A DNA stretch of 64,000 bases, taken from Butyrivibrio sp. MC2021 (GTDB lineage: Bacteria; Bacillota; Clostridia; Lachnospirales; Lachnospiraceae). Shown one piece after another: positions 42,401-49,409 of the stretch. Location of the stretch: NCBI RefSeq assembly GCF_000621605.1, contig NZ_JHXX01000012.1:1-64000 (forward strand), written 5' to 3'. Numbering within the stretch: position 1 is the stretch's first letter; every line of letters begins with the position of its first letter. A program made the translations under genes and the position numbers. The notes under the pieces are model-generated. The model was not told where the DNA came from and did not search any database. It saw nothing but the letters and a program-made list of their open reading frames with translations.

Positions 42401-45400
42401 GTATTTGATGGAGATGGACATACCATCGCAGGCCTTACAATAAATGTACTTGGTTACGAGGATGAAGGACTGTTCGGTTATGTCAGCGGAACAATTAAGA
42501 ACCTTAGAGTATCCGGTACGATCAAAAATGCTCATGCCGGTGGAATGCTTTGTTCTGTTCTTAAAGAAAATGCTAAAGTGATGAATTGTGCAACACTTGG
42601 CGCAATTGCCAGTGAAAGAACGACAGGCGGATTGATTTGCTATGCTGAGAATGCCACAATTCAGGATTGCTATTCAAGAGTTACAGTTACGAATATTACT
42701 GATAGTGATTCCTACAGTGTTGGAGGCCTCATTGGTCAGATCCATGGCGCTAATAGCCAAAAGTGTATTGTTACAAATTGTTATGCAACCGGGGATGTAA
42801 CCAAGAATTCAGCTAATCTTGGCGGTCTTATCGGCAAAGCATCCACATATTATCATGGCACTTATGTAGTAACAAGTTCTTATTATGACAACAAGAATGA
42901 TGGCTCTACTGACAAGGGTACCTATGTTTCAACAGAGGATATGAAGAAAAAATCAACTTATGTTGATTGGGACTTCGCTAAGACATGGTCCATAGCTTCC
43001 ACAGAAAACGATGGATATCCACAGCTTAAGAGCTTCGAAGGACAAGAGATTCCTACACCTTCAGATACAGTGGATGTAAGGGGTGTTGAACTTAATAAGG
43101 GAACTCTTACCCTTAAGATTGGCGACAGCGAGACTCTTTCAGCAACAGTTTTACCTGTTTCAGCAACCAACAAAAATGTCAGCTGGAAGAGCTCAAATAC
43201 GTCCGTTGCTACAGTTGATGCAAACGGCAAGGTAACAGCAGTTGCAGCAGGAACAGCCAATATCACAGTAACAACAGAGGATGGCAACAAGACAGCAACC
43301 TGTAAGGTCACAGTAACCGCTTCAGAGATCAAGCCCACAGCCATCGCACTTAATCAGACAACCCTTTCCCTTAAGAAGGGAGAGACAGAGGCCCTCACAG
43401 CTTCCTTTACACCTGAGGATGCAACAGATACAGATGTTACATGGTCAAGTGATGACACATCAGTTGCAACAGTAAATGAAAGCGGTCTTGTAACTGCTAT
43501 TGCTAAGGGAACAGCTACCGTTACCGTAACTCTTGTCAGCGATTCCAAGATCAAAGCTACCTGTGAAGTTACCGTAACAGAGGAGAGCACAGTGGTTAAG
43601 ACCACAGCAGTCACTCTGAATAAGAAGACGCTGAGTCTTGAAAAAAATGCCACAGAGACCTTAACTGTAACCTTTGATCCTAAAGATGCAACAGATAAAG
43701 TAGTTGAATGGAGCAGCAGCAATACTTCAGTTGCAACTGTAGATGCTAATGGTAAGGTAACAGCAGTTGCCAAGGGAACAGCTACAGTTACAGTCAATCT
43801 TAAGAGCGACTCTTCAGTAAAGGATACCTGTCAGGTAACAGTTACCGAGAGTGATATCCCCGGACCGGGACCCGGACCTGAACCTGAGCCGGAGCCAATA
43901 GTAGAGAACTATAATGTAAAATTCTATGTTGACGGATTTGACGAGTTACTTAAGGCAGCAACTATCGAGGCAGGCGATACAATAGTAGATGTCCTTCCCG
44001 ACACCGCAGATGTAATGGCACTCATCCCTGATGGAGCTACTTTCCTCGGATGGTATATCGACGGAACCAGCATTCTTTGGGATGTGACAGCACCGGTTAA
44101 CAGACATCTCGATCTTGAGGCCCGTTATATTGCAGCCGATGGTGGTGACAGTTCTTCTGATCCCGGATCAGGCCGTGATCCAGGACTTATCTTAGAAGAT
44201 GGCGAGGATCCTGATATAACCGCAACCTATTTCTATGATGTATATATGGTTAAGGGACAGTCCTATACCTTCCCTGTTAAGTACGGTGATTTAAATCCTG
44301 AGAGCGCCGATGCATCCAAAAAGATCACCTGGACAACCTCAGACAAGACCACCATCAAGATCACAGGTAACTATAAGGCAAAAGCCCTTTTGGAAACAGA
44401 TCCTGAAGATAATGTATATGTATCCGACAATGCCCTTCTTGCGGACAGCGAATATGTTTATGCGATCCACATCGTAGAGCCCAAGCTTAAGGATGGAACT
44501 ACCGAAGCTCTTAAGACCTACAGCCTTATCAAGGGTGAAACAGTTCAGCTTACCATGGATGGCTTCGGAGAGTACGAGGACTACTACGATATATCCTGGA
44601 ATACCACCAATGCTGAGATAGCCCGTGCCGATGACGGACTTATCACAGCAGCCGGCGCAGGAACAGCCAAGGTATCCGCTTTTGTAAACGGCAAGGCTTA
44701 TACCTGCACCGTTAAGGTAGTTAACAGCAAGACTCCTGCCAAGATCACAGGAAAAGAAGCTATCAAGCTTGCTCCTCTTCAGTCTGCAACTCTTAAGTTC
44801 AAGATTAGCGGTTTCAAGGCCAGCGGCCTTGTATGGGCTGATGAAGAAGGACAGACACTTCCCGCATATAATAAGAGCGGAGCCCTTGTATCCGGAAGTG
44901 ACAAGGTAGCTTACTATCAGAATGATGTAGTACGTATCACACCTGCAGGTAAGGTTACCGCTGTTGGCGTAGGAAGTACCACAATTACAGCCACCAGCAA
45001 AAACAATATCCAGGCTGAGGTTAAGATAACGGTTCCTGAGCCCGTTGCCAATGTAGTCTATGTAAATAAGGGCAAGAGCAAGAACATTAAGTACTACAAT
45101 GTTAAGAACGGAACTTGGAATTACGGAGACAGCGACAGCGTCAATGTGATCGATCTTGACAGAAAAAAAGGCAAGGTAACCGGTGTGTCAGCCGGAAAAG
45201 CCCTGGTTAAGTGCGCTGTGGATCCTTACAACACAGGAAACAATATTGAGTATTCAACAATCGTATTTGTTGATGATCCTACAATCGATGTCAGTGCAAC
45301 AGGAAAGTGGTCCGCTATAAAGAAATCCAGTGCTACCCTGACTCTTAATAACGGCGAGAAGTTCGTGGTTAAGCTCAATGATACTTATCAGCCTGCTATC

Positions 45401-45532
45401 TTTACAAGTAACAAGGCAGCAGTTGCCTTCGTTGATGAGGCTGGCGTTGTCAGTGCAAGAGGCACAGGAACAGCCACCCTTACCACACGGATCAATGGAA
45501 TGAAGTTCACCATTAAGGTAGTAGTTAAGTAA
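39422..45532 (+). CDS. Giant secreted GLUG-repeat protein with Big2 domains
   Basis: A 2036-residue secreted protein. The signal peptide ends near residue 27 (ALA|A), followed by an acidic segment (about 28-95). Residues about 97-1205 are four large repeats of roughly 270-285 residues, each with a YWTPIGG-like strand, an F-x-G-x-x-DG-x-GH turn and GLUG motifs (GGLIGYAENT, then GGLIGE). They probably form a beta-solenoid. Three Big2 Ig-like domains follow (about 1218-1480; SSNTSVATVDANGKVTAVA is diagnostic). A Pro/Glu spacer, an InlB-B-like module (about 1499-1570) and further Big-like domains complete the chain. No sorting signal was seen. AGGAGG (39408-39413) is eight bases before ATG 39422. 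Adhesion is inferred from the family. Confidence 0.9.
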   Translation: MMKQRVLAAMLGLCLALTQMPCAALAAEPGELGFAGEDEPIAVQDIAIERESADEELLDDDEESIELLEEAEVPEEVTAEPIHEEQSEAADFADTATSISSAAEFAAIKDNLSGSFILTKDIDLSSYSEWTPIGVSESEAFTGILDGNGHTVKLGTVSGTSYDYFGLFGCAKNATIKNLDVQITTTAGMTVGAIAGYAYNVTMESCSASGAVVGSKDTGGLIGYAENTFVRNCYSTATVTNSSSSGDDGAGGLIGEMHGSNSGTTKVVSCYALGEISKTATTDGIGGIAGRRTAYYYGNTVIQFSFYGEVGASDKKNGFGVKNEHLQDPATFVGWDFDHIWALDSTHDGYPYLKRTGAYQTFELSGIGSVDNPYIITSEEELAAIARGEIGTDTFSYCYKLGNDITLTGTYWTPIGGNSMPALTGTFDGAGHKISNLKIDAVGYSNQGLFGTFKGILKNLDVVNAKITDSATVGILGGDFEGATVEACSTEGSVIGTENVGGLIGYSENTTVRNCYSTATVTGNSNNGDYGIGGLVGRLHGANSGYSKIIMSYASGVVSKSESSSTSIGGLVGKRSNYYYGKNVILDSYFSARTRQSDRNNGFSLSPKVMQKPETFVYWDFENIWQCNSTENGGLPTLRHTKDYQPVKLKGQGTATSPYIISNEQDLASVARGETGANNYTAYYKLDKDITITSEYWTPIGGNGTDAFNGNIDGQGHSITGLTIIYRGYGSEGLIGEGSGNISNLIMKDVLIKETTQAGAIYGSSGSNTVISACESFGEISGTGDMGGLVGHAENTKILNSFSRMDITSSSTATEDGVGGLVGELHGANSQVATIKDSYAAGKLIKENTKNGIGGLAGYRSTYYYGRTIIYDSFYDTTVTGVKETVDGFGITSDLIKDASTFTYWDFKNVWAVDDEVNDGYPYLTFKGDYTPVVPEGSGVELDPYYITNEYELAALAKGELELNGYYLLDNDVIITSKYWTPISCNGEEAFSGVFDGDGHTIAGLTINVLGYEDEGLFGYVSGTIKNLRVSGTIKNAHAGGMLCSVLKENAKVMNCATLGAIASERTTGGLICYAENATIQDCYSRVTVTNITDSDSYSVGGLIGQIHGANSQKCIVTNCYATGDVTKNSANLGGLIGKASTYYHGTYVVTSSYYDNKNDGSTDKGTYVSTEDMKKKSTYVDWDFAKTWSIASTENDGYPQLKSFEGQEIPTPSDTVDVRGVELNKGTLTLKIGDSETLSATVLPVSATNKNVSWKSSNTSVATVDANGKVTAVAAGTANITVTTEDGNKTATCKVTVTASEIKPTAIALNQTTLSLKKGETEALTASFTPEDATDTDVTWSSDDTSVATVNESGLVTAIAKGTATVTVTLVSDSKIKATCEVTVTEESTVVKTTAVTLNKKTLSLEKNATETLTVTFDPKDATDKVVEWSSSNTSVATVDANGKVTAVAKGTATVTVNLKSDSSVKDTCQVTVTESDIPGPGPGPEPEPEPIVENYNVKFYVDGFDELLKAATIEAGDTIVDVLPDTADVMALIPDGATFLGWYIDGTSILWDVTAPVNRHLDLEARYIAADGGDSSSDPGSGRDPGLILEDGEDPDITATYFYDVYMVKGQSYTFPVKYGDLNPESADASKKITWTTSDKTTIKITGNYKAKALLETDPEDNVYVSDNALLADSEYVYAIHIVEPKLKDGTTEALKTYSLIKGETVQLTMDGFGEYEDYYDISWNTTNAEIARADDGLITAAGAGTAKVSAFVNGKAYTCTVKVVNSKTPAKITGKEAIKLAPLQSATLKFKISGFKASGLVWADEEGQTLPAYNKSGALVSGSDKVAYYQNDVVRITPAGKVTAVGVGSTTITATSKNNIQAEVKITVPEPVANVVYVNKGKSKNIKYYNVKNGTWNYGDSDSVNVIDLDRKKGKVTGVSAGKALVKCAVDPYNTGNNIEYSTIVFVDDPTIDVSATGKWSAIKKSSATLTLNNGEKFVVKLNDTYQPAIFTSNKAAVAFVDEAGVVSARGTGTATLTTRINGMKFTIKVVVK
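39713..43040 (+). repeat. Four tandem ~0.85-kb coding repeats (GLUG units)
   Basis: Repeat units begin near 39713, 40510, 41367 and 42223. The last three are spaced 856-857 bases apart (about 285 codons). They are clearly alike at protein level (for example YIITSEEELAAIARGE, YIISNEQDLASVARGE and YYITNEYELAALAKGE) but divergent in DNA, so the duplication is old. Confidence 0.8.
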
Positions 45533-45548
45533 ATTATGATTTATATGA

Positions 45549-45586
45549 GGCCATCGCATCTTTTAGGTGCGGTGGCCGGTTTTTTT
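45549..45586 (+). terminator. Intrinsic terminator after the GLUG protein gene
   Basis: Ten-bp stem (45549-45558 with 45568-45577, one G-T pair), nine-base loop, GG, then a run of Ts. Confidence 0.85.
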
Positions 45587-45653
45587 GTGGGCAAAAATAT
45601 TCCCCTTTAATCCATGCCCATGTCATTCATCCCATTTCAAATGTCATTCGTCA

Positions 45654-46094
45654 GAAAGTTGCGACAAATACTGCTGTTATGGCTATAGTACTATCCTTAC
45701 TGTTCAGGGAAAAGGTAAAATGCATTTTATGGCTACAAAAGTCTTAAAAATGCATTTATCGACAGAGGTAACTATTCCTTCCAAGGTTACAACCATCGGA
45801 AGTGAGGCCTTTTGTTTATGCCATTACCTTACTGAGGTAACACTGCCTGCATCGGTGAAATATAAGATAACCTACAAGCTTGAGGGCGGCAAACAGCAGA
45901 AAGCAGCTGCCAAGACCTATACTACAGACAAGGACTGCATGCTTCCGACACCCACCAGGGATGGCTATAGCTTTTCCGGCGGGGAGAAAAACGTTCCCCA
46001 TACAGCAAATATCAAACAAACAGGTAAGACCCTGACCATTAAAAAGGGCAGTACCGGGGCAGTTTCATTTACCGCAACCTGGATTAAAAAGTGA
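45654..46094 (+). pseudogene. Remnant of an LRR / B-repeat surface protein
   Basis: An open frame without signal peptide or credible ribosome site. From about 45768 it encodes a single BspA-type LRR unit (VTIPSKVTTIGSEAF...LTEVTLPASV) that runs directly into the end of a Listeria-Bacteroides-type B repeat (YKITYKLEGG, PTRDGYSFSG, KKGSTGAVSFTATW). The usual Gly-Trp strand of the B repeat is missing and the LRR array is cut to one unit, so internal deletions are likely. The upstream part (45654-45767) is Cys-rich and resembles nothing. It lies between two intact surface-protein genes and is probably a dead relative of the LRR gene at 32609. Confidence 0.65.
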
Positions 46095-46108
46095 GATATA
46101 TTTTCTCC

Positions 46109-46137
46109 TTTAAATATTATTTTGTTAATAGTATAAT
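46109..46137 (+). promoter_or_regulatory. Promoter of the 926-residue surface protein gene
   Basis: TTTAAA (46109-46114) and perfect TATAAT (46132-46137) with 17-base spacing. Confidence 0.55.
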
Positions 46138-46195
46138 GGTTGGGATTTGGCGGTAAAATGCCAAAAATATGTAATGGGATAGAAATGGGAAAGGT

Positions 46196-48976
46196 ATGAA
46201 AAGTAAGATTTTATCTATGCTGCTGGCACTTTCAATTGTGGCAGGCAGCGTAAGTGCTGGCGTTACAAGTTACGCTGCAGAGAACGAAAATTTGATGGAT
46301 TTCTTTGAAGAGGATGCACCTGGGGAGGATGCCTCTGAGGAAGACGTTGAAGACAAAGAATCATCAGACGATGTAGCTTCAGCCGAGAATTCATCAGAAG
46401 AGTACGATGTAGATGATATTGCTTCTGAGGAGAGCTCTGAGGAAACAGCAGAGGAACCTTCTGATGAAGTATCAGAGGAAGCAACAGAAGATTCTTCAGA
46501 AGAGCAGATAATAATCGAAGAAGCATCAGAAGAATTATTGATAGAAGAGGCATCAGCGGTAGCATCAGAAGGCATTTCCGAGGGAAACTCAGAGGAACTT
46601 TCCGATGATCAGATCCTGGATGTGGAAGATGCCTTACTTAATGTAAACGGCAGCACCAACTACTATTATCTGACCGAAGTTGACGGCGCTATGCAGGGAG
46701 CACCTGTTTATTTCAAGTACAAGAATGCAAAGAAACCATCAGCAGGCAGTTTCTATTATTCCGATGCGGATTGTACCAAAAAGCTCACTTCAACATGGCT
46801 TTATACCACAAAAACTTGTGATGAAAGCTACAAGTACTTCTATGTTAATAAAAAGGGCAACTTTGCAAAGGGCATCACAAAGGTAGACGGAACCACCTAC
46901 TATTTTGACAAGGAAACCGGCAGACTTACCAAGACAACCGGAGCACAAAAAGTAGGCAGTAACTATTACTATTTCCTCAATGGAGTAATGGTCACCGAAA
47001 AGGGCTTTGTCTATAAAAACAATTACAGATATATTTACTATGTAACCGGTTCATCAGGCGTGCTCGCCACCGGCTATAGGACCATAAAGACCGAGAGATA
47101 TCCTGAAGGAAAGAAATACCATTTTGAAAAAGACGCTACAATGAGTGTTATTTCCTTTAGCGTAAACGGAAAGACCTATATCACCAACCAGTATAACTAT
47201 GATGATCCCAGTAATCCCGGCCCTGAGGACTTATTTGTCCTCTCCGCTGCAGATGTTAAGAGACTTCAGAAAGTCAGCAACGGCGGGATTGATCCTAAGA
47301 TCAGAGTCAACGACGACGGCTCTTTATACAACGGCTGGATAGCAATCGATGGCATAAAGTATTACTACTTTGAGGGTGAACCCCTTAACCCTCGAAATGC
47401 GCTTATGATGTATTCCGGTGCAACAATATATTATATTTTTAAGCAGGATACCTTCGTTGCAAATATTGGTGGAAAGAACTACTGGTTTAACCAGGACGGT
47501 ACCCTTAACAGTGGCTGGATGAGATACACCTTTGATACAGGAATCCTCCTTATAAAAGGAAACCAGGCATCCTGCACCAGCGCCAAGGACTGCTACATGT
47601 ATTTCTCACCTTCAGACAAAGCAGCAGTAAAAGGCTTTAAGAAAGTTTTTGTTCCAAAGCTTAACGCAAGAGGCGAATTTGACCTTGATAAGGAAGGCAA
47701 AGTAGTTCTTACAGATGAGGAAAATACTCTTTTGTTTGCAGATGGAAAGTTCGGAGGCCTCGAGCCCGGTACACTTGTCAGAGACTGTAAGTATATGTAC
47801 AAGGGCAAGCTTTACACCCTTGACAGTGTTGGTGCTGTTTATAAGATAACTCCCGGACCTGTGGAACAGGATGGCGGTATAGTTTACAAAAAGGCTGACG
47901 GAAGCCTGGGAACAGGAAGAATCGACGGCTTTTACTATGATCCCGCTACCTCCTTCAGACTCTCAGATGTTGTAAGAAAAAGCGGCAAAAAGTGGTACTA
48001 CTACGGAAAAGACGCACAGCAGGCTACTTCCCTTAAAGTTAAGCTTGATAACGGAAAGACCGCCGAAGCTGTATTTAACAAAGACGGCAGCATTAAATAT
48101 TTTGCTGACGCAGCCGGTGAAAAAGTGACAGATGCAACCTTCACTCTTGGCTCAGCCCTTTACTTTATCGGAAATAAGTCACTTCCTGCTACAGGCCTTG
48201 TAACTCATACTTTTGCAGGAACAGAAAAAGCTATAACTGTGGTTGTGGACAATGATGGCAGATGTACCTATAACCAGGCTCAGACTGCTTCCAATGACTA
48301 TATGCTTAAGATTGGCAAAAAGATCTACGTGGTAAGCGGCGGCCGTATTGCAGATGACACTGAAAAGGCATATAAGGTAAGCGATTTTTCCAAGCTTTCT
48401 TCAGCGGATAAAAAAGTAATGGAAAAATACCAGTCCTTTGCCTGCTCAATGGCAACAAGCTCAACCGCTATCGATTATAAGAACTATAAGCTGCCTGTTT
48501 ACGTAGATTCTGACGGCCATGTTTGCGCTAAGACCATAGTAAAGGATGGCAAGACTCTTCATATAAACAAGTATGGTGTTGCCTTTGAGGATTTAGGATA
48601 CTTTAGAAAACAGGGCGGCTCCTGGTACTTTTTGGGCGCTGAACAGGCAGGTTCTGCATATATTGACGGAACCTTGGCTGACCTGAAAACGTTCAACAGT
48701 CAGAGTATCAATGTCAATCTGACCTGGGATGATAAAATGAAAATGGGTAAGTTTGTTGATGCAAGCACAGGAAAAGCCGTATCCGGCATGCTTTCCATCG
48801 ACTCGATCACCATAAACGGCAAGACAGTTGAGGCCGAAATGGACATTTACGTTAAAAACGGCGTTATGAGCACCGCATCCAAGACAGTAAGTTATAACGG
48901 AAATAAGATTACTTTATATTTTGACAAAGATACAGGTCTTTTAGACTATATACCCATTTTGAATATGATGGAGTAA
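46196..48976 (+). CDS. Secreted protein with acidic segment and glucan/choline-binding-like repeats
   Basis: A 926-residue secreted protein. The signal peptide ends near residue 28 (SYA|A). The mature N terminus is a very long acidic Glu/Ser/Asp stretch (about 29-145). The remainder consists of Tyr/Trp/Gly-rich short repeats of the cell-wall/glucan-binding type, such as GTTYYFDKETGRLTK, SNYYYFLNGVMVTEKG, KNYWFNQDGTLNSGW and KWYYYGKDAQ. In streptococci and clostridia such repeats bind choline or glucans. No catalytic domain was recognised. The ribosome site (GGGAAAGG, 46187-46194) is very close to ATG 46196, so initiation may be weak. A wall-attached structural role is inferred. Confidence 0.85.
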   Translation: MKSKILSMLLALSIVAGSVSAGVTSYAAENENLMDFFEEDAPGEDASEEDVEDKESSDDVASAENSSEEYDVDDIASEESSEETAEEPSDEVSEEATEDSSEEQIIIEEASEELLIEEASAVASEGISEGNSEELSDDQILDVEDALLNVNGSTNYYYLTEVDGAMQGAPVYFKYKNAKKPSAGSFYYSDADCTKKLTSTWLYTTKTCDESYKYFYVNKKGNFAKGITKVDGTTYYFDKETGRLTKTTGAQKVGSNYYYFLNGVMVTEKGFVYKNNYRYIYYVTGSSGVLATGYRTIKTERYPEGKKYHFEKDATMSVISFSVNGKTYITNQYNYDDPSNPGPEDLFVLSAADVKRLQKVSNGGIDPKIRVNDDGSLYNGWIAIDGIKYYYFEGEPLNPRNALMMYSGATIYYIFKQDTFVANIGGKNYWFNQDGTLNSGWMRYTFDTGILLIKGNQASCTSAKDCYMYFSPSDKAAVKGFKKVFVPKLNARGEFDLDKEGKVVLTDEENTLLFADGKFGGLEPGTLVRDCKYMYKGKLYTLDSVGAVYKITPGPVEQDGGIVYKKADGSLGTGRIDGFYYDPATSFRLSDVVRKSGKKWYYYGKDAQQATSLKVKLDNGKTAEAVFNKDGSIKYFADAAGEKVTDATFTLGSALYFIGNKSLPATGLVTHTFAGTEKAITVVVDNDGRCTYNQAQTASNDYMLKIGKKIYVVSGGRIADDTEKAYKVSDFSKLSSADKKVMEKYQSFACSMATSSTAIDYKNYKLPVYVDSDGHVCAKTIVKDGKTLHINKYGVAFEDLGYFRKQGGSWYFLGAEQAGSAYIDGTLADLKTFNSQSINVNLTWDDKMKMGKFVDASTGKAVSGMLSIDSITINGKTVEAEMDIYVKNGVMSTASKTVSYNGNKITLYFDKDTGLLDYIPILNMME

Positions 48977-48983
48977 GCAACTG

Positions 48984-49016
48984 ACAACCGCAGGCACTGC
49001 CTGCGGTTGTTTTTTT
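48984..49016 (+). terminator. Intrinsic terminator
   Basis: Perfect 11-bp stem (48984-48994 with 49000-49010), five-base loop, and a T run to 49016. Confidence 0.9.
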
Positions 49017-49111
49017 ATATCAGAAAACCCGATAAATACAACTAAAAATTTCCTTAGACACCAATGGGTATATTCTGCCAAACGTGTGTACGGCTATTCA
49101 ATAATAGCTAT

Positions 49112-49144
49112 AAAAAAAAGTCTGAAAACAAGAAGTTTTCAGAC
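49112..49144 (-). terminator. Terminator of the tRNA-Trp gene
   Basis: On the minus strand a perfect 10-bp stem (49135-49144 with 49120-49129) is followed by eight Ts (complement of 49112-49119). It lies just downstream of tRNA-Trp. Confidence 0.85.
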
Positions 49145-49154
49145 CTTTTAATAG

Positions 49155-49226
49155 CAGGGGAAGCAGGATTCGAACCCGCATGAACGGTTTTGGAGACCGC
49201 AATACTAGCCATTGTATGATTCCCCT
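49155..49226 (-). tRNA. tRNA-Trp (anticodon CCA)
   Basis: A full cloverleaf on the minus strand: acceptor stem AGGGGAA/TTCCCCT (49220-49226 with 49156-49162), a four-bp D stem, anticodon loop CTCCAAA with anticodon CCA, and T arm GCGGG-TTCGAAT-CCTGC. The discriminator base is G, as expected for tRNA-Trp in bacteria. The 3' CCA is not encoded. It is a single tRNA gene with its own promoter and terminator. Confidence 0.96.
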
Positions 49227-49265
49227 ATTCAGTTCTGTCCTGTGCTTTTCGCACCGACGAATGTT

Positions 49266-49294
49266 AGTATAGCATAGGAGTTTTTGATTGTAAA
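49266..49294 (-). promoter_or_regulatory. tRNA-Trp promoter
   Basis: On the minus strand TTTACA (complement of 49289-49294) and TATACT (complement of 49266-49271) with exactly 17 bases between them. Confidence 0.75.
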
Positions 49295-49310
49295 GAAATA
49301 ATTTTTAAAG

Positions 49311-49322
49311 GAAAACGTTTTC
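49311..49322. promoter_or_regulatory. cre-like / LacI-family operator before the amylase gene
   Basis: GAAAACGTTTTC is a perfect 12-bp palindrome with the central CG typical of LacI-family operators. Extended by one base on each side it matches the CcpA catabolite-response consensus at all but the two outermost positions. It overlaps the likely -35 of the amylase gene, so it suggests carbon-catabolite or maltose-type control. Confidence 0.5.
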
Positions 49323-49346
49323 TATGAAAAAATATTGTGTTATACT
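49318..49346 (+). promoter_or_regulatory. Possible promoter of the amylase gene
   Basis: TTTTCT (49318-49323) and TATACT (49341-49346) with 17-base spacing. A second choice is TTGTTA (49347-49352) with TATAAG (49369-49374). Confidence 0.35.
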
Positions 49347-49409
49347 TGTTAAGATTATGTTGTATCATATATAAGGGAGTATAGTTTTGTGTACTAAGAG
49401 GAATGCTTT

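Noticed and set aside
45567..45653. An intact small gene of 175 codons starting at 45567
   Set aside because: The start lies inside the terminator of the upstream gene, there is no ribosome site, and only the last part resembles a known protein.
32453..48976. The surface-protein island as a mobile element
   Set aside because: No integrase, transposase, terminal repeats or tRNA-flanked attachment site was seen; tRNA-Trp at 49155 is intact and no direct repeat of its end was noticed.
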